From NCBI GenBank assembly GCA_046727435.1, contig JBKPCR010000198.1:1-20484 (forward strand): DNA of 20,484 nt, given 5' to 3'. The notes under the pieces were generated by a model. The model searched no databases and was not told the origin of the DNA. It saw only the letters and a list, made by a program, of their open reading frames with translations. The number at the start of each line of letters is the position of its first letter. The first letter of the stretch is position 1. Both the position numbers and the translations under genes were made by a program. Below are positions 1 to 6,735 of this stretch, in pieces. The stretch is from CAVPRW01 sp046727435 [NCBI: bacterium]. GTDB taxonomy: Bacteria; Tectomicrobia; Entotheonellia; J063.

Positions 1-978
1 GAAGAATACGGCCAGGCTCAAGCCGAGTGGTTCCATCAATTTTTGGACTTGCCCCATGGGATTCCCTGTCATGATACGTTTAGGCGGGTGCTCTCGCGTT
101 TGAATCCGGATGAATTAACCCAGTGCTGCATCTCCTGGACCGCAGAGCTTCGCGACGTCTCCCAGGGCGCAATCGTGGCGAGCGATGGTAACACGCTCCG
201 TCATTCCTTTGATCATGCGGCTTCGAAAGCGGCGATTCACCTGGTGAGCGCGTGGGCCAATCGGAATTACCTCGTGTTGGGCCAACTGAAAGTGGATGCC
301 AAGTCCAATGAAATCACGGCTATTCCTCAGCTCATCAAGCTGTTAGACCTTGAGGGGGCGATCGTCACGATTGATGCCCTGGGGTGTCAGAAGGACATGG
401 CTCAGGCCATCACCGCGCAGGACGCTGATGATGTCTTGGCACTTACAGAAAACCACAAAACGCTCTATGACGACGTGACGCTATTTTTCGCGGATGCCAG
501 GGCCACGGCTTTTGCCGGGATTGACCATGAGCGCTATGAAACCGTCGATGGCGATCATGGCCGGATTGCAACCCGGACTTATTGGATCACGTCCGATCTT
601 GAGTGGGTAGAGGCCAAAGGCTCATGGGCCAAGTTGCAAAGCATCGGCATGGTCGAGTCGCGACGTGAAGTGGAGAAAACCGTCACGCTCGACACGCGCG
701 TGTTTATCACGTCCCTACCCTGTGATGGTGTCGTGTTCGCCCGCGCTGTTCGGCAACACTGGAGTATGGAAAACTCGCTCCATTGGGTCCTGGATGTGTC
801 CTTTGAGGAGGACGCTTGCCGCATTCGCCAAGATAAGGGGGCGCACAACTTCTCAGTGCTCCGCCCTATCGCCTTGAACCTCTTGCGGCGTGAGGGCCGC
901 CATAAGCGGGGAATCAAAGCCAGACGAAAGCGAGCGGGATGGGACATAGGGTATCTCTTCCAAGTATTAATGGGGTGA
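1..978 (+). CDS. ISAs1-family transposase, 5' end outside window
   Basis: DDE transposase of an ISAs1 (H-repeat-like) insertion sequence. The frame is open from base 1, so the true start is left of the window; 325 codons are visible, while the family is usually about 370 residues. Family blocks seen in order are FLDLPHGIPCHDTF, the first catalytic Asp in VASDGNTLR, LVSAWANRNYLVLGQLKVD, KSNEITAIP, the second Asp in IVTIDALGCQKD, and the Glu region WSMENSLHWVLDVSFEEDA. Two normally conserved spots differ: family GKTLR reads GNTLR, and LALKGNQ reads LALTENH. This may mean weakened activity, although the putative DDE residues are present. The gene ends in TGA just before the element's terminal repeat. 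Family assignment is confident; activity is unknown. Confidence 0.93.
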   Translation, partial: EEYGQAQAEWFHQFLDLPHGIPCHDTFRRVLSRLNPDELTQCCISWTAELRDVSQGAIVASDGNTLRHSFDHAASKAAIHLVSAWANRNYLVLGQLKVDAKSNEITAIPQLIKLLDLEGAIVTIDALGCQKDMAQAITAQDADDVLALTENHKTLYDDVTLFFADARATAFAGIDHERYETVDGDHGRIATRTYWITSDLEWVEAKGSWAKLQSIGMVESRREVEKTVTLDTRVFITSLPCDGVVFARAVRQHWSMENSLHWVLDVSFEEDACRIRQDKGAHNFSVLRPIALNLLRREGRHKRGIKARRKRAGWDIGYLFQVLMG

Positions 979-980
979 GC

Positions 981-997
981 CAAATGCGCTTACCCTG
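981..997. repeat. Right terminal inverted repeat of the ISAs1 element
   Basis: Read on the minus strand, these 17 bases begin CAGGGTAAGCGCATTTG. They lie immediately after the transposase stop and where homology of the neighbouring ATPase gene breaks off. Both facts fit the outer end of the element at 997, with host DNA starting at 998. The left repeat and the target duplication are outside the window, so the pairing cannot be verified here. Confidence 0.7.
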
Positions 998-2510
998 GAG
1001 CGATGATGTCGTTGATTCCCAGCTTGGGCGAATCGAAGAACACGAGAAACCCCAGAAACGTCATGTCCACTTCATCCTCCTTGGTGAGGCGCGAGGCCGC
1101 CCCAAAATCCCGGCAGGCGACGCCAAGCACACGAAAACCTTTGCCGCTGAGTTCCCCAAAGCGTTGCTGGATCAGTGATGCGATGGTGTCGAGCGCCACA
1201 ACCGTGCCTGTGGCAGTTTCTGCGAAGGAGCAGGCGGAGAGTATGTATTGCAAGGCGCCTTTGGTCACGATCCAGCGCCCCCCCTTATGCGTGACCAGGA
1301 TGCTCAGGCGCTTGCGGATGAAATCATACGGCACCTCGTCCAGCTTCTCGTACCCTGACACATCGAGCTGGCCATGGGTGCGGAGTGCTTCGTCGATCGG
1401 GTTCGCGAATCCTGTTTCAAAATAAGCATTGAGATACGCATAGAGCAGCACGGCATCGCTGGCTTGGCCATCGATATGGAGCGCGGCATGGAGATGCACC
1501 CTCCCCTCGGTCAGCGTACCGGTCTTATCGGCACAGAGCACATTCATGCTGCCGAAGTTTTCGATGGCGGCCAGGCGCTTGACGATCACCTGCTGTAGCG
1601 CCATGCGCTTGGCGCCATGGGCGAGGTTGATACTGATGATCGCCGGCAGCAGTTGCGGGGTCAGACCCACGGCGAGCGCGAGGGCAAAGAGAACGGAATC
1701 CAACACCGGACGGTGCAGGTACACGTTGACGGCGAAGATGGCCAGTACCAGTAACAACGTCACCTCCATGAGGAAATAGCCGAAGTGCCTCACACCGCGG
1801 TCGAACTCCGTTTCCGGCGGCCGGAGCCGCAGGCGCTCGGAGACCTGGCCGAATTCGCTGTCCTTGCCCGTATAGACCACCGCTGCTTTGGCCGTGCCGC
1901 TGACGACATGAGTTCCCAGAAAGAGGGCGTTCGTGCGCTGGCTCAAGGGCGTCTCGGGCGGCAATACGCCAATCGCCTTTTCGACAGGGTAGGTTTCGCC
2001 CGTTAAGGTGGCCTCATCGACGAAGAGATCGCGCGCATCCAGCAGCCGACAATCGCCCGGGATGAGATCGCCGGCACGCAGGATGACCACGTCTCCAGGC
2101 ACGATCTCTTCAACGGGAACCTCCTGCGGGCGGCCATCACGCAGTACTGTGGTCTTGGTCTGGACGATGGCGAGCAACTTTTCGACCGCATCCGCAGCTC
2201 CTCGTTCCTGGAAAAAGCTCAGCAGGGCACTCGCCAGGACAATCGTCAGGATAATGAGCGCATCGGCGCGCGCCTGGAGGAAGAATGATAAAGCCACCGC
2301 AAACAGCAGGATGAGAACGATGGGGCTTTTGAATTGCGCCAGGAAGAGCGCGATCGGGTCCGTCCGCTTCTTGGACCAAAGGCGATTGGCGCCATGGCGT
2401 GTGAGCCGCTCCGAGGCTTGCGCGTTCGTCAAGCCCTCCGCTGTCGTCTGCAGGTATGGCAGCAGGTCAGTGGGGTGAATGCTCCAGAATGCTCGCGGAA
2501 GTTGGTTCAT
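990..2510 (-). pseudogene. mgtA: Mg2+-type P-type ATPase truncated by ISAs1
   Basis: Amino-terminal 506 codons of a P-III type (MgtA/MgtB-like) cation ATPase of the inner membrane. Visible parts are the N-terminal cation-ATPase segment, TM pairs near residues 60-100 and 255-295, the actuator motif LTGETYPVEK, the P-IIIB signature GLTPQLLPAIISINLAHGAK, and the phosphorylation motif DKTGTLT with Asp328. The nucleotide-binding domain follows, then homology stops at FFDSPKLGINDIIA. The last residues PG and the TAA stop come from the insertion-sequence end. Missing are the TGDN and GDGxND hinge motifs and all C-terminal membrane helices, so the product cannot pump. The ATG at 2510 has an AGAGAGG ribosome site. 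The lost 3' part may lie beyond the element, outside the window. Confidence 0.92.
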
Positions 2511-2599
2511 ACAAGCCTCTCTGAATGCCAGTGGCGTGGCCCTGTTCTGAGCAAAAATCTGCCGACTACTCTGAGCTCACATGTCCGGGTGTGACCATG

Positions 2600-2620
2600 A
2601 ATAACGAGGCAGCCCCTCGG
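2600..2620 (-). terminator. Possible weak intrinsic terminator
   Basis: On the minus strand a 5-bp stem (CGAGG/CCTCG) with loop GGCTG is followed by TTATT. It sits about 30 bases past the stop of the second small membrane protein gene and before the ATPase gene. The stem is short and the T-tract poor, so this is only a candidate. Confidence 0.3.
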
Positions 2621-2649
2621 CAGGATATGGCTGTGATATCTCAGCTCGC

Positions 2650-3057
2650 TCATACGCCAAACGGCCGGACGCGCCGCCTCGCATGAACTCCGAACGCAAC
2701 CGCTGACCCGGCCTCGGCCATCCGCCCTAGGAGGGGGATCAGCGCAGGCGCTCCAAGCATCCAGCCGATGCCCACCATCAGCACTCCCCCATTGAGCAGG
2801 ACAAACGCCAGCCATGCGGTAACTTCGCGGCCACGCCACGGCCCCTGCAGATAACGGGGCAAGATCCAAAAGGCCGTGCCCATCGCCAGCTGCAGGGTCC
2901 AGCCCAGCAGCACAAACTCGATATGTGGCGGCAGCAACCACCACAATGCCGGGTGCAACGGCACGCCTTTATGGAAGAGCAACAAGGCGCCCAGGGTGAA
3001 CCCCACAGCCAGATAGAGCAGGGAGGCGCGGATGCACCAGCAACTTAGGCGTGGCAT
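2650..3057 (-). CDS. Small four-helix membrane protein, CcoN/NorB-like fragment family (copy 2)
   Basis: This 135-residue protein is predicted to have four membrane helices. The second carries HIEFVLLGWTLQ then WILPR, resembling the segment of cbb3 oxidase CcoN or NorB that holds a haem-ligand His (H-x6-GW...G..YW..PR pattern). It is far too short to be an oxidase subunit. Small proteins of this kind are often annotated as cytochrome-c-oxidase-related; their function is not established. The start ATG lies one base after the stop of the upstream paralogue, implying translational coupling. The two share the H...GW...Q...G..W..PR core, so they look like a tandem duplication that has diverged, and they may form a heterodimer (inference). 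Haem binding by His45 is possible but not shown. Confidence 0.8.
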   Translation of the reverse strand: MPRLSCWCIRASLLYLAVGFTLGALLLFHKGVPLHPALWWLLPPHIEFVLLGWTLQLAMGTAFWILPRYLQGPWRGREVTAWLAFVLLNGGVLMVGIGWMLGAPALIPLLGRMAEAGSAVAFGVHARRRVRPFGV

Positions 3058-3058
3058 C

Positions 3059-3487
3059 TTACTTCTCCTTGACCCGAGCCCACGTGTTGAGCATACAGGC
3101 CATTCCCGCCAACCACTGCAATACGGCCGACAGCGCGAGCACCCATCCCCAACCCAGCGCCGGTTGCAGCGCGTGCAGCGGTTCCCCTAATGTGCGCAAG
3201 GCCAGGCCGCTGTTCAAGAGCCCATACGTCGCCCAGCCTAGGGTTTCGCTCCCCCGTGGCTTCTCCTTGGAATACCGAGGAAACATCCAGTAGACAATCC
3301 CGAAGATGAATTGGGCGACCCAGCCCACCATGAAGACGTGAACATACACGGGTCCCAGGGCAACAACGGCAGGGGGCATGGCGAAGGCAGCGGGCATGGC
3401 TAATACCACTCCCAGCAGCAGAGCACCGACGAAGTAGGCGAGCGCGGATTTAATAAACCAACGGGTGAGTGGAGGCATGGCGGCCAT
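3059..3487 (-). CDS. Small four-helix membrane protein, CcoN/NorB-like fragment family (copy 1)
   Basis: This protein of 142 residues has four predicted membrane helices at roughly residues 11-36, 42-69, 82-101 and 110-135. Helix 2 contains HVFMVGWVAQFIFGIVYWMF followed by PR, the same core as the downstream paralogue and similar to a CcoN/NorB helix with a haem-ligand His (here His50). An ATG at 3478 is an alternative start. The GAGGG ribosome site lies 2 bases before 3487 and 11 before 3478, so neither start is ideal. It is first of a two-gene unit with the gene ending at 2650. A role in respiratory haem or NO/O2 handling is guessed from resemblance only. Confidence 0.8.
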   Translation of the reverse strand: MAAMPPLTRWFIKSALAYFVGALLLGVVLAMPAAFAMPPAVVALGPVYVHVFMVGWVAQFIFGIVYWMFPRYSKEKPRGSETLGWATYGLLNSGLALRTLGEPLHALQPALGWGWVLALSAVLQWLAGMACMLNTWARVKEK

Positions 3488-3535
3488 TGCCCTCTAGTGT
3501 AGGCCTGCAAGAGCTCCGTGTCGCGACAAAACGTC

Positions 3536-3970
3536 TCATAAGTCGCAACATGTCCCATCCGCTTGCCGTTCTACCAGCCTCATCTCACGAGGCTTGCTGG
3601 ATAGTGTGCAGCAGGACGGGAGCGGAGCCCCAGAGGTCCTTGGGTCAGTCTTCGTGGCAGGGCAGGACGATCGGAGAGGCAGTGCCCCGCGGGGCGCGAG
3701 CTGCCGCACCACCACTTCGGCGACGAGCGCCGGCGCTTGGGTCGTATCCACTCGGAGATGCTGCTGTGGGGGCACCTCGTAGAGCGGCTCGAAGGCTTGT
3801 CGCTGTTGAGCGATCAGCTCCCAGCGCCCGTCGGAGACCGCTCCGCCGCAAGCGGCCCGTGCCTGCAGACGCCGACGCATTTCGTCCTCCGGGCACCAGC
3901 ATTCGAGCACGCAAAACGCTGCCCCCAGCCGCCGCGCCAGCTGCTCGAGCAGCACGAGCTTGTCGCCACG
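3536..3970 (-). pseudogene. C-terminal remnant of an AAA-type (APH-linked) kinase
   Basis: The reading frame matches the end of the P-loop kinase domain found in 'bifunctional aminoglycoside phosphotransferase/ATP-binding' proteins (AAA_33 type): LARRLGAAFCVLECWCPEDE, RRRLQARA, SDGRWELIAQQRQAFEPL and LRVDTTQAP. The Walker A half and everything upstream are missing. The frame is continuous through the TAG at 3971-3973 into the small secreted-protein gene. The tail after about residue 95 has no family resemblance. I read it as a 5'-truncated leftover fused by deletion to its neighbour. There is no convincing ribosome site at the first in-frame GTG (3955), so expression is doubtful. Confidence 0.65.
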
Positions 3971-4216
3971 CTAGATCCAGGTCCCTGGCTTGATGGCCAG
4001 TGTCACCTGCTCTCCTCCTCCCTTCGGCGCCAGCACGAGCGACCCTTCGCACGTCCCCGGCTCCAGGCCGCATTTGTCGACCTTGATGGACTTGATCTGC
4101 CCCTCGTGCAGCTTGACTAGCGCCTCTTTTGGCTCTCCCGCCATGCCCAACGACACCACGCCCACGGCGAGCGCCGTGCAGAGTAGAAGCCCCACGACCG
4201 CGTTGATGCGCTGCAT
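3971..4216 (-). CDS. Small secreted protein, possibly 3'-truncated
   Basis: This 81-residue protein starts with a clear signal peptide (hydrophobic residues about 8-25, cleavage likely near SLGMAGEP). The mature part is about 55 residues with two cysteines (CGLEPGTC), then a beta-type stretch ending GEQVTLAIKPGTWI. It is not assigned to a named family. The ATG at 4216 has a strong AAGGAGGG ribosome site about 7 bases away. The stop is TAG, and the same frame continues as RGDKLVLLEQL into the kinase remnant, so the native C-terminus may have been lost or cut by a nonsense change. A sigma-54-type promoter lies about 280 bp upstream. An envelope role is inferred from the signal peptide alone. 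Confidence 0.7.
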   Translation of the reverse strand: MQRINAVVGLLLCTALAVGVVSLGMAGEPKEALVKLHEGQIKSIKVDKCGLEPGTCEGSLVLAPKGGGEQVTLAIKPGTWI

Positions 4217-4495
4217 ATCACTCCCTCCTTCCTGTCGTATGTTCCGACCGTTCGTCTACGCTCGGGCGGAAGACCTCGGGGTCGAACGTTCGCCGGTATG
4301 GCCGATTTGGACGCTGTACGACCTGAGCTCGGCCACCCAGACACCATCACCACCAGGCGGATGATGCCCACCCACCTCCCGTGTTGGCTGTCATCCCAGC
4401 GCCGCGGCTGGCACGTGTGGACCACCTCCTTTCCGTGTCAGGTGAGACAGGTTGCGCTGGCCCTGTCCCTCGACGGGGCCCGGATCTCCTTGCCA
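4217..4495 (-). other. Long leader between a sigma-54 promoter and the small secreted gene
   Basis: No convincing protein gene was found in these 279 bases. If the promoter at 4507-4521 is used, this would be an unusually long 5' leader. A minus-strand frame starting at the GTG around 4425 runs through it but has low-complexity Arg/Pro/Trp composition, and it continues out of frame over the real gene. A small RNA or leader regulation is possible, but nothing specific was recognised. Confidence 0.3.
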
Positions 4496-4506
4496 CTCCT
4501 CGTTGG

Positions 4507-4521
4507 GCAACAGACGTGCCA
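4507..4521 (-). promoter_or_regulatory. Sigma-54 (-24/-12) promoter
   Basis: The minus strand reads TGGCAC-GTCTG-TTGC, matching every fixed base of the TGGCAC-N5-TTGC consensus with correct GG/GC spacing. The predicted start is near 4495. It lies in the non-coding gap upstream of the small secreted gene and downstream of the gene ending at 4621. A 16-bp palindrome is centred about 127 bp upstream of the predicted start, a typical place for an enhancer site. Confidence 0.65.
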
Positions 4522-4614
4522 TGGCGCAGGGGGGTCTACACGGCGGACGTGCCCCGCGTGGCAGCGCGCCGGCTAGCGGTCGTTCGCGGCCTGGTCGGTC
4601 GGATGCGGCCGCAG

Positions 4615-4630
4615 CGGGCATTAATGCCCG
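4615..4630. repeat. 16-bp perfect palindrome, possible enhancer site
   Basis: CGGGCATTAATGCCCG is a perfect palindrome that contains the TAA stop of the neighbouring gene. It has no loop and no T-tract, so a terminator is unlikely. Its position about 127 bp upstream of a predicted sigma-54 start suggests an activator-binding site (inference). Confidence 0.5.
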
Positions 4631-5148
4631 GTCACATGCCGCCCGTGATCCGCACGCTGGGCCATAAACCAGTGGTGGATGGCCATCACCAACGCAGGAT
4701 CCTTCGTCGTATACCGAATCTTGGCGCCATCCGGCAACGGCAGATACTGGATCTCGATCTGCCCAGCGCCGGCCTTTAACGCGGCCAATCCTGACATCTC
4801 CTCGCCGTGAATCTTAGCCGGGTCAGAGAAGTCGCCGCGTTGAAACTTTTCCGCTTCCTCCTGGAGGTGGGCTTGAATGAGGGTGATCTGCTCGCGGTTC
4901 GCGGGGTCTTTGGCGGTGACGGTCTGCAGCCCGCCGTCGTCCAGCGACTGGAAGATATGCAAAGTCTGTTCGAGATCGAAGGGCATCACCTGGGCACCGC
5001 GGGCTGTCACCTCGGCTTGTCGGGCGGCGGTTGAAGAACCTTCGCTGCCCGAGGCCGTCCCACCCAGAACCATCACCGTCAGGTACGCGCTCACCGCCAA
5101 GAGCAGAGTGGTGGGTGGGTTTCTTGGATGCATATTGGTCATGTTCAT
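4621..5148 (-). CDS. Secreted protein of the family mislabelled 'aspartate carbamoyltransferase'
   Basis: This is a 175-residue exported protein. ATG at 5148 is chosen because GGAGG lies 5 bases upstream; the frame is open further but without a start signal. Residues about 10-30 form a signal peptide. The mature part has the hallmarks of a widespread small family: MPFDLEQTLHIFQ, GGLQTVTAKDP, QITLIQAHLQEEAEKFQRGD, FSDPAKIHGEEMSGLAALK, IRYTTKDPALVMAIHHWF and the C-terminal DHGRH. Databases often name it aspartate carbamoyltransferase without enzymatic support, and it lacks ATCase catalytic motifs. Conserved His and acidic residues could bind a metal (inference). It lies 149 bases downstream of the sigma-54 activator gene on the same strand. 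Confidence 0.8.
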   Translation of the reverse strand: MNMTNMHPRNPPTTLLLAVSAYLTVMVLGGTASGSEGSSTAARQAEVTARGAQVMPFDLEQTLHIFQSLDDGGLQTVTAKDPANREQITLIQAHLQEEAEKFQRGDFSDPAKIHGEEMSGLAALKAGAGQIEIQYLPLPDGAKIRYTTKDPALVMAIHHWFMAQRADHGRHVTGH

Positions 5149-5221
5149 ACTCACCTCCTTCGACCGCTGATGTGAACTCAACGGCCGCGACACCGCACGT
5201 CGATAGCTGTGCCTGGTGGCC

Positions 5222-5240
5222 CCCTGCCTGCTCAGCAGGG
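5222..5240 (-). repeat. Short hairpin between two genes
   Basis: A 6-bp stem CCCTGC/GCAGGG encloses a 7-base loop in the gap between the response-regulator gene and the secreted-protein gene. No T-tract follows on the minus strand. It could be an attenuating or processing hairpin, or chance. Confidence 0.3.
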
Positions 5241-5297
5241 CTCCAGGAAAATGGTCGCGCTGCTGAGACATCTTATCCCATCGTGGGTCATCGTGTC

Positions 5298-6713
5298 CTA
5301 CTCCTGTCGTCGATCCTGTAGCGCTTCTGCTCCCGCCCCGGCTTCTACCTCTCCATGGAGATGATGTTTGCGCAGCTTATAGCGCAACACCCGCTCACTG
5401 ATCCCCAGCTCCGTTGCCGCCCGGGTCTGCACCCCGCTATGGCGCTCCAACGCTCTGAGGAGCATCTGCCGTTCGATAGTGTGTAACACCTCGAGCAGCG
5501 AGCCGTGCCGGGTGTGCGTTTCCCCCGCATTCTCAGGGGCGGCCTCGCGCAGGTGCAGCGGCAAGTCTTCAACGTAGATCACCGCATGGCGCGCGAGAAT
5601 GACTGCCCGCTCAAGGATATTCTCCAATTCGCGCACGTTGCCGGGATAGTCATACTTCATGAGCACGTCCATCGCCTGGCGCGAGACGGCGGTGATGGGT
5701 TTTCCCAGACGCGTCACAAATTTCTGGAGCAGGAACTCAATCAGCAGGGGGATGTCCTCTCGTCGCTCGCGCAAGGGCGGTAGGACGATCGGAAAGACGT
5801 TCAGCCGATAGTAGAGATCCTCCCGAAAGTGCCGCTCCTGCACCAGTCGTTCGAGGTTTTGGTTGGTGGCGGCGAGGATATGGATATCGACCGGAATGGG
5901 GTAGTGGCTCCCCAGCCGCTCGATCTCGCGCTCTTGCAAGACCCGCAGGAGCTTGACTTGGAGCGCCAGGGGAAGGTCGCCGATCTCGTCCAGGAAGAGC
6001 GTGCCGCCATTGGCGGCCTCAAAGCGGCCGATGCGCCGCTCCATGGCCCCGGTAAAGGCCCCCTTCTCATGGCCGAAGAGCTCGCTTTCCAGCAGGGTCT
6101 CGGGGAGTGCCGACACATTCACCTTGACAAAGGGTCGGTCCCGTCGCGGGCTGTTGTAGTGAATGGCTTTGGCGATGAGCTCTTTACCGGTGCCGCTCTC
6201 GCCGCGGATCAACACCGTGGAGGGGGTGGGGGCCACCCGGGCCACCAGGCTTAACACCTCCTGCATCTTACTGCTTTCCCCGATAATCCCCTCAAAGCGG
6301 AACCGCTCACATAGTTGGGTGCGCAGCTCCTGCACCTCGGTGAGTAGTTGCCACCGTTCAGTGACGCGGTCGATGAGGTACACCAACTCGTTGAGTTCGA
6401 TGGGCTTGGTGAGATAATCGTAGGCACCCGCCTTCATGGCCTCGACGGCGGCGGCGATGGAGCCGTAAGCAGTGATCAGTACGACCGGGACCTCGGGGTT
6501 GAGCTGCTTGCTGGCCTTGAGCAGCTCGAGGCCGCTCAGGTCGGGCATGCGGTAATCCGCCAGCACGAGGTCGACGGCGGTCCGTCGCAGGATGGCTAGG
6601 GCTTCCGCCCCCCCGGCGGCCAGCTCGACCGACCATCCCCGCTTGGCCAAAAAGCCCCCCAGCAGCTCGCGTTGTGCCGGTTCGTCGTCGGCGACCAGGA
6701 TGGTCATGGGCAT
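5298..6713 (-). CDS. NtrC-family sigma-54-dependent response regulator (ZraR/AtoC-like)
   Basis: This 471-residue cytoplasmic transcription activator is likely phosphorylated by the adjacent kinase. The receiver domain is residues 1-120 with phosphoacceptor Asp53 in LVLADYRMP and a KP motif near 103. The AAA+ domain (about 140-380) has Walker A GESGTGKE, the sigma-54 contact loop GAFTGA, Walker B GGTLFLDEIG and arginine-finger region FREDLYYRLNVFPI. A Fis-type helix-turn-helix sits at the C-terminus (TRAATELGISERVLRYKLRK). Of three in-frame ATGs (6716, 6713, 6707), 6713 has the best spacing to GAGGAG. The gene lies 22 bases after the kinase stop, in one unit with it and the exported Met-rich protein. 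It is the obvious candidate to act on the local -24/-12 promoters. Confidence 0.95.
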   Translation of the reverse strand: MPMTILVADDEPAQRELLGGFLAKRGWSVELAAGGAEALAILRRTAVDLVLADYRMPDLSGLELLKASKQLNPEVPVVLITAYGSIAAAVEAMKAGAYDYLTKPIELNELVYLIDRVTERWQLLTEVQELRTQLCERFRFEGIIGESSKMQEVLSLVARVAPTPSTVLIRGESGTGKELIAKAIHYNSPRRDRPFVKVNVSALPETLLESELFGHEKGAFTGAMERRIGRFEAANGGTLFLDEIGDLPLALQVKLLRVLQEREIERLGSHYPIPVDIHILAATNQNLERLVQERHFREDLYYRLNVFPIVLPPLRERREDIPLLIEFLLQKFVTRLGKPITAVSRQAMDVLMKYDYPGNVRELENILERAVILARHAVIYVEDLPLHLREAAPENAGETHTRHGSLLEVLHTIERQMLLRALERHSGVQTRAATELGISERVLRYKLRKHHLHGEVEAGAGAEALQDRRQE

Positions 6714-6735
6714 CATCACACTCCTCTGCGCCACC

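Noticed and set aside
4117-4425. Minus-strand 102-codon frame in the leader of the small secreted gene
   Set aside because: It overlaps the real gene in another frame and shows a low-complexity Arg/Trp/Pro composition without known motifs.
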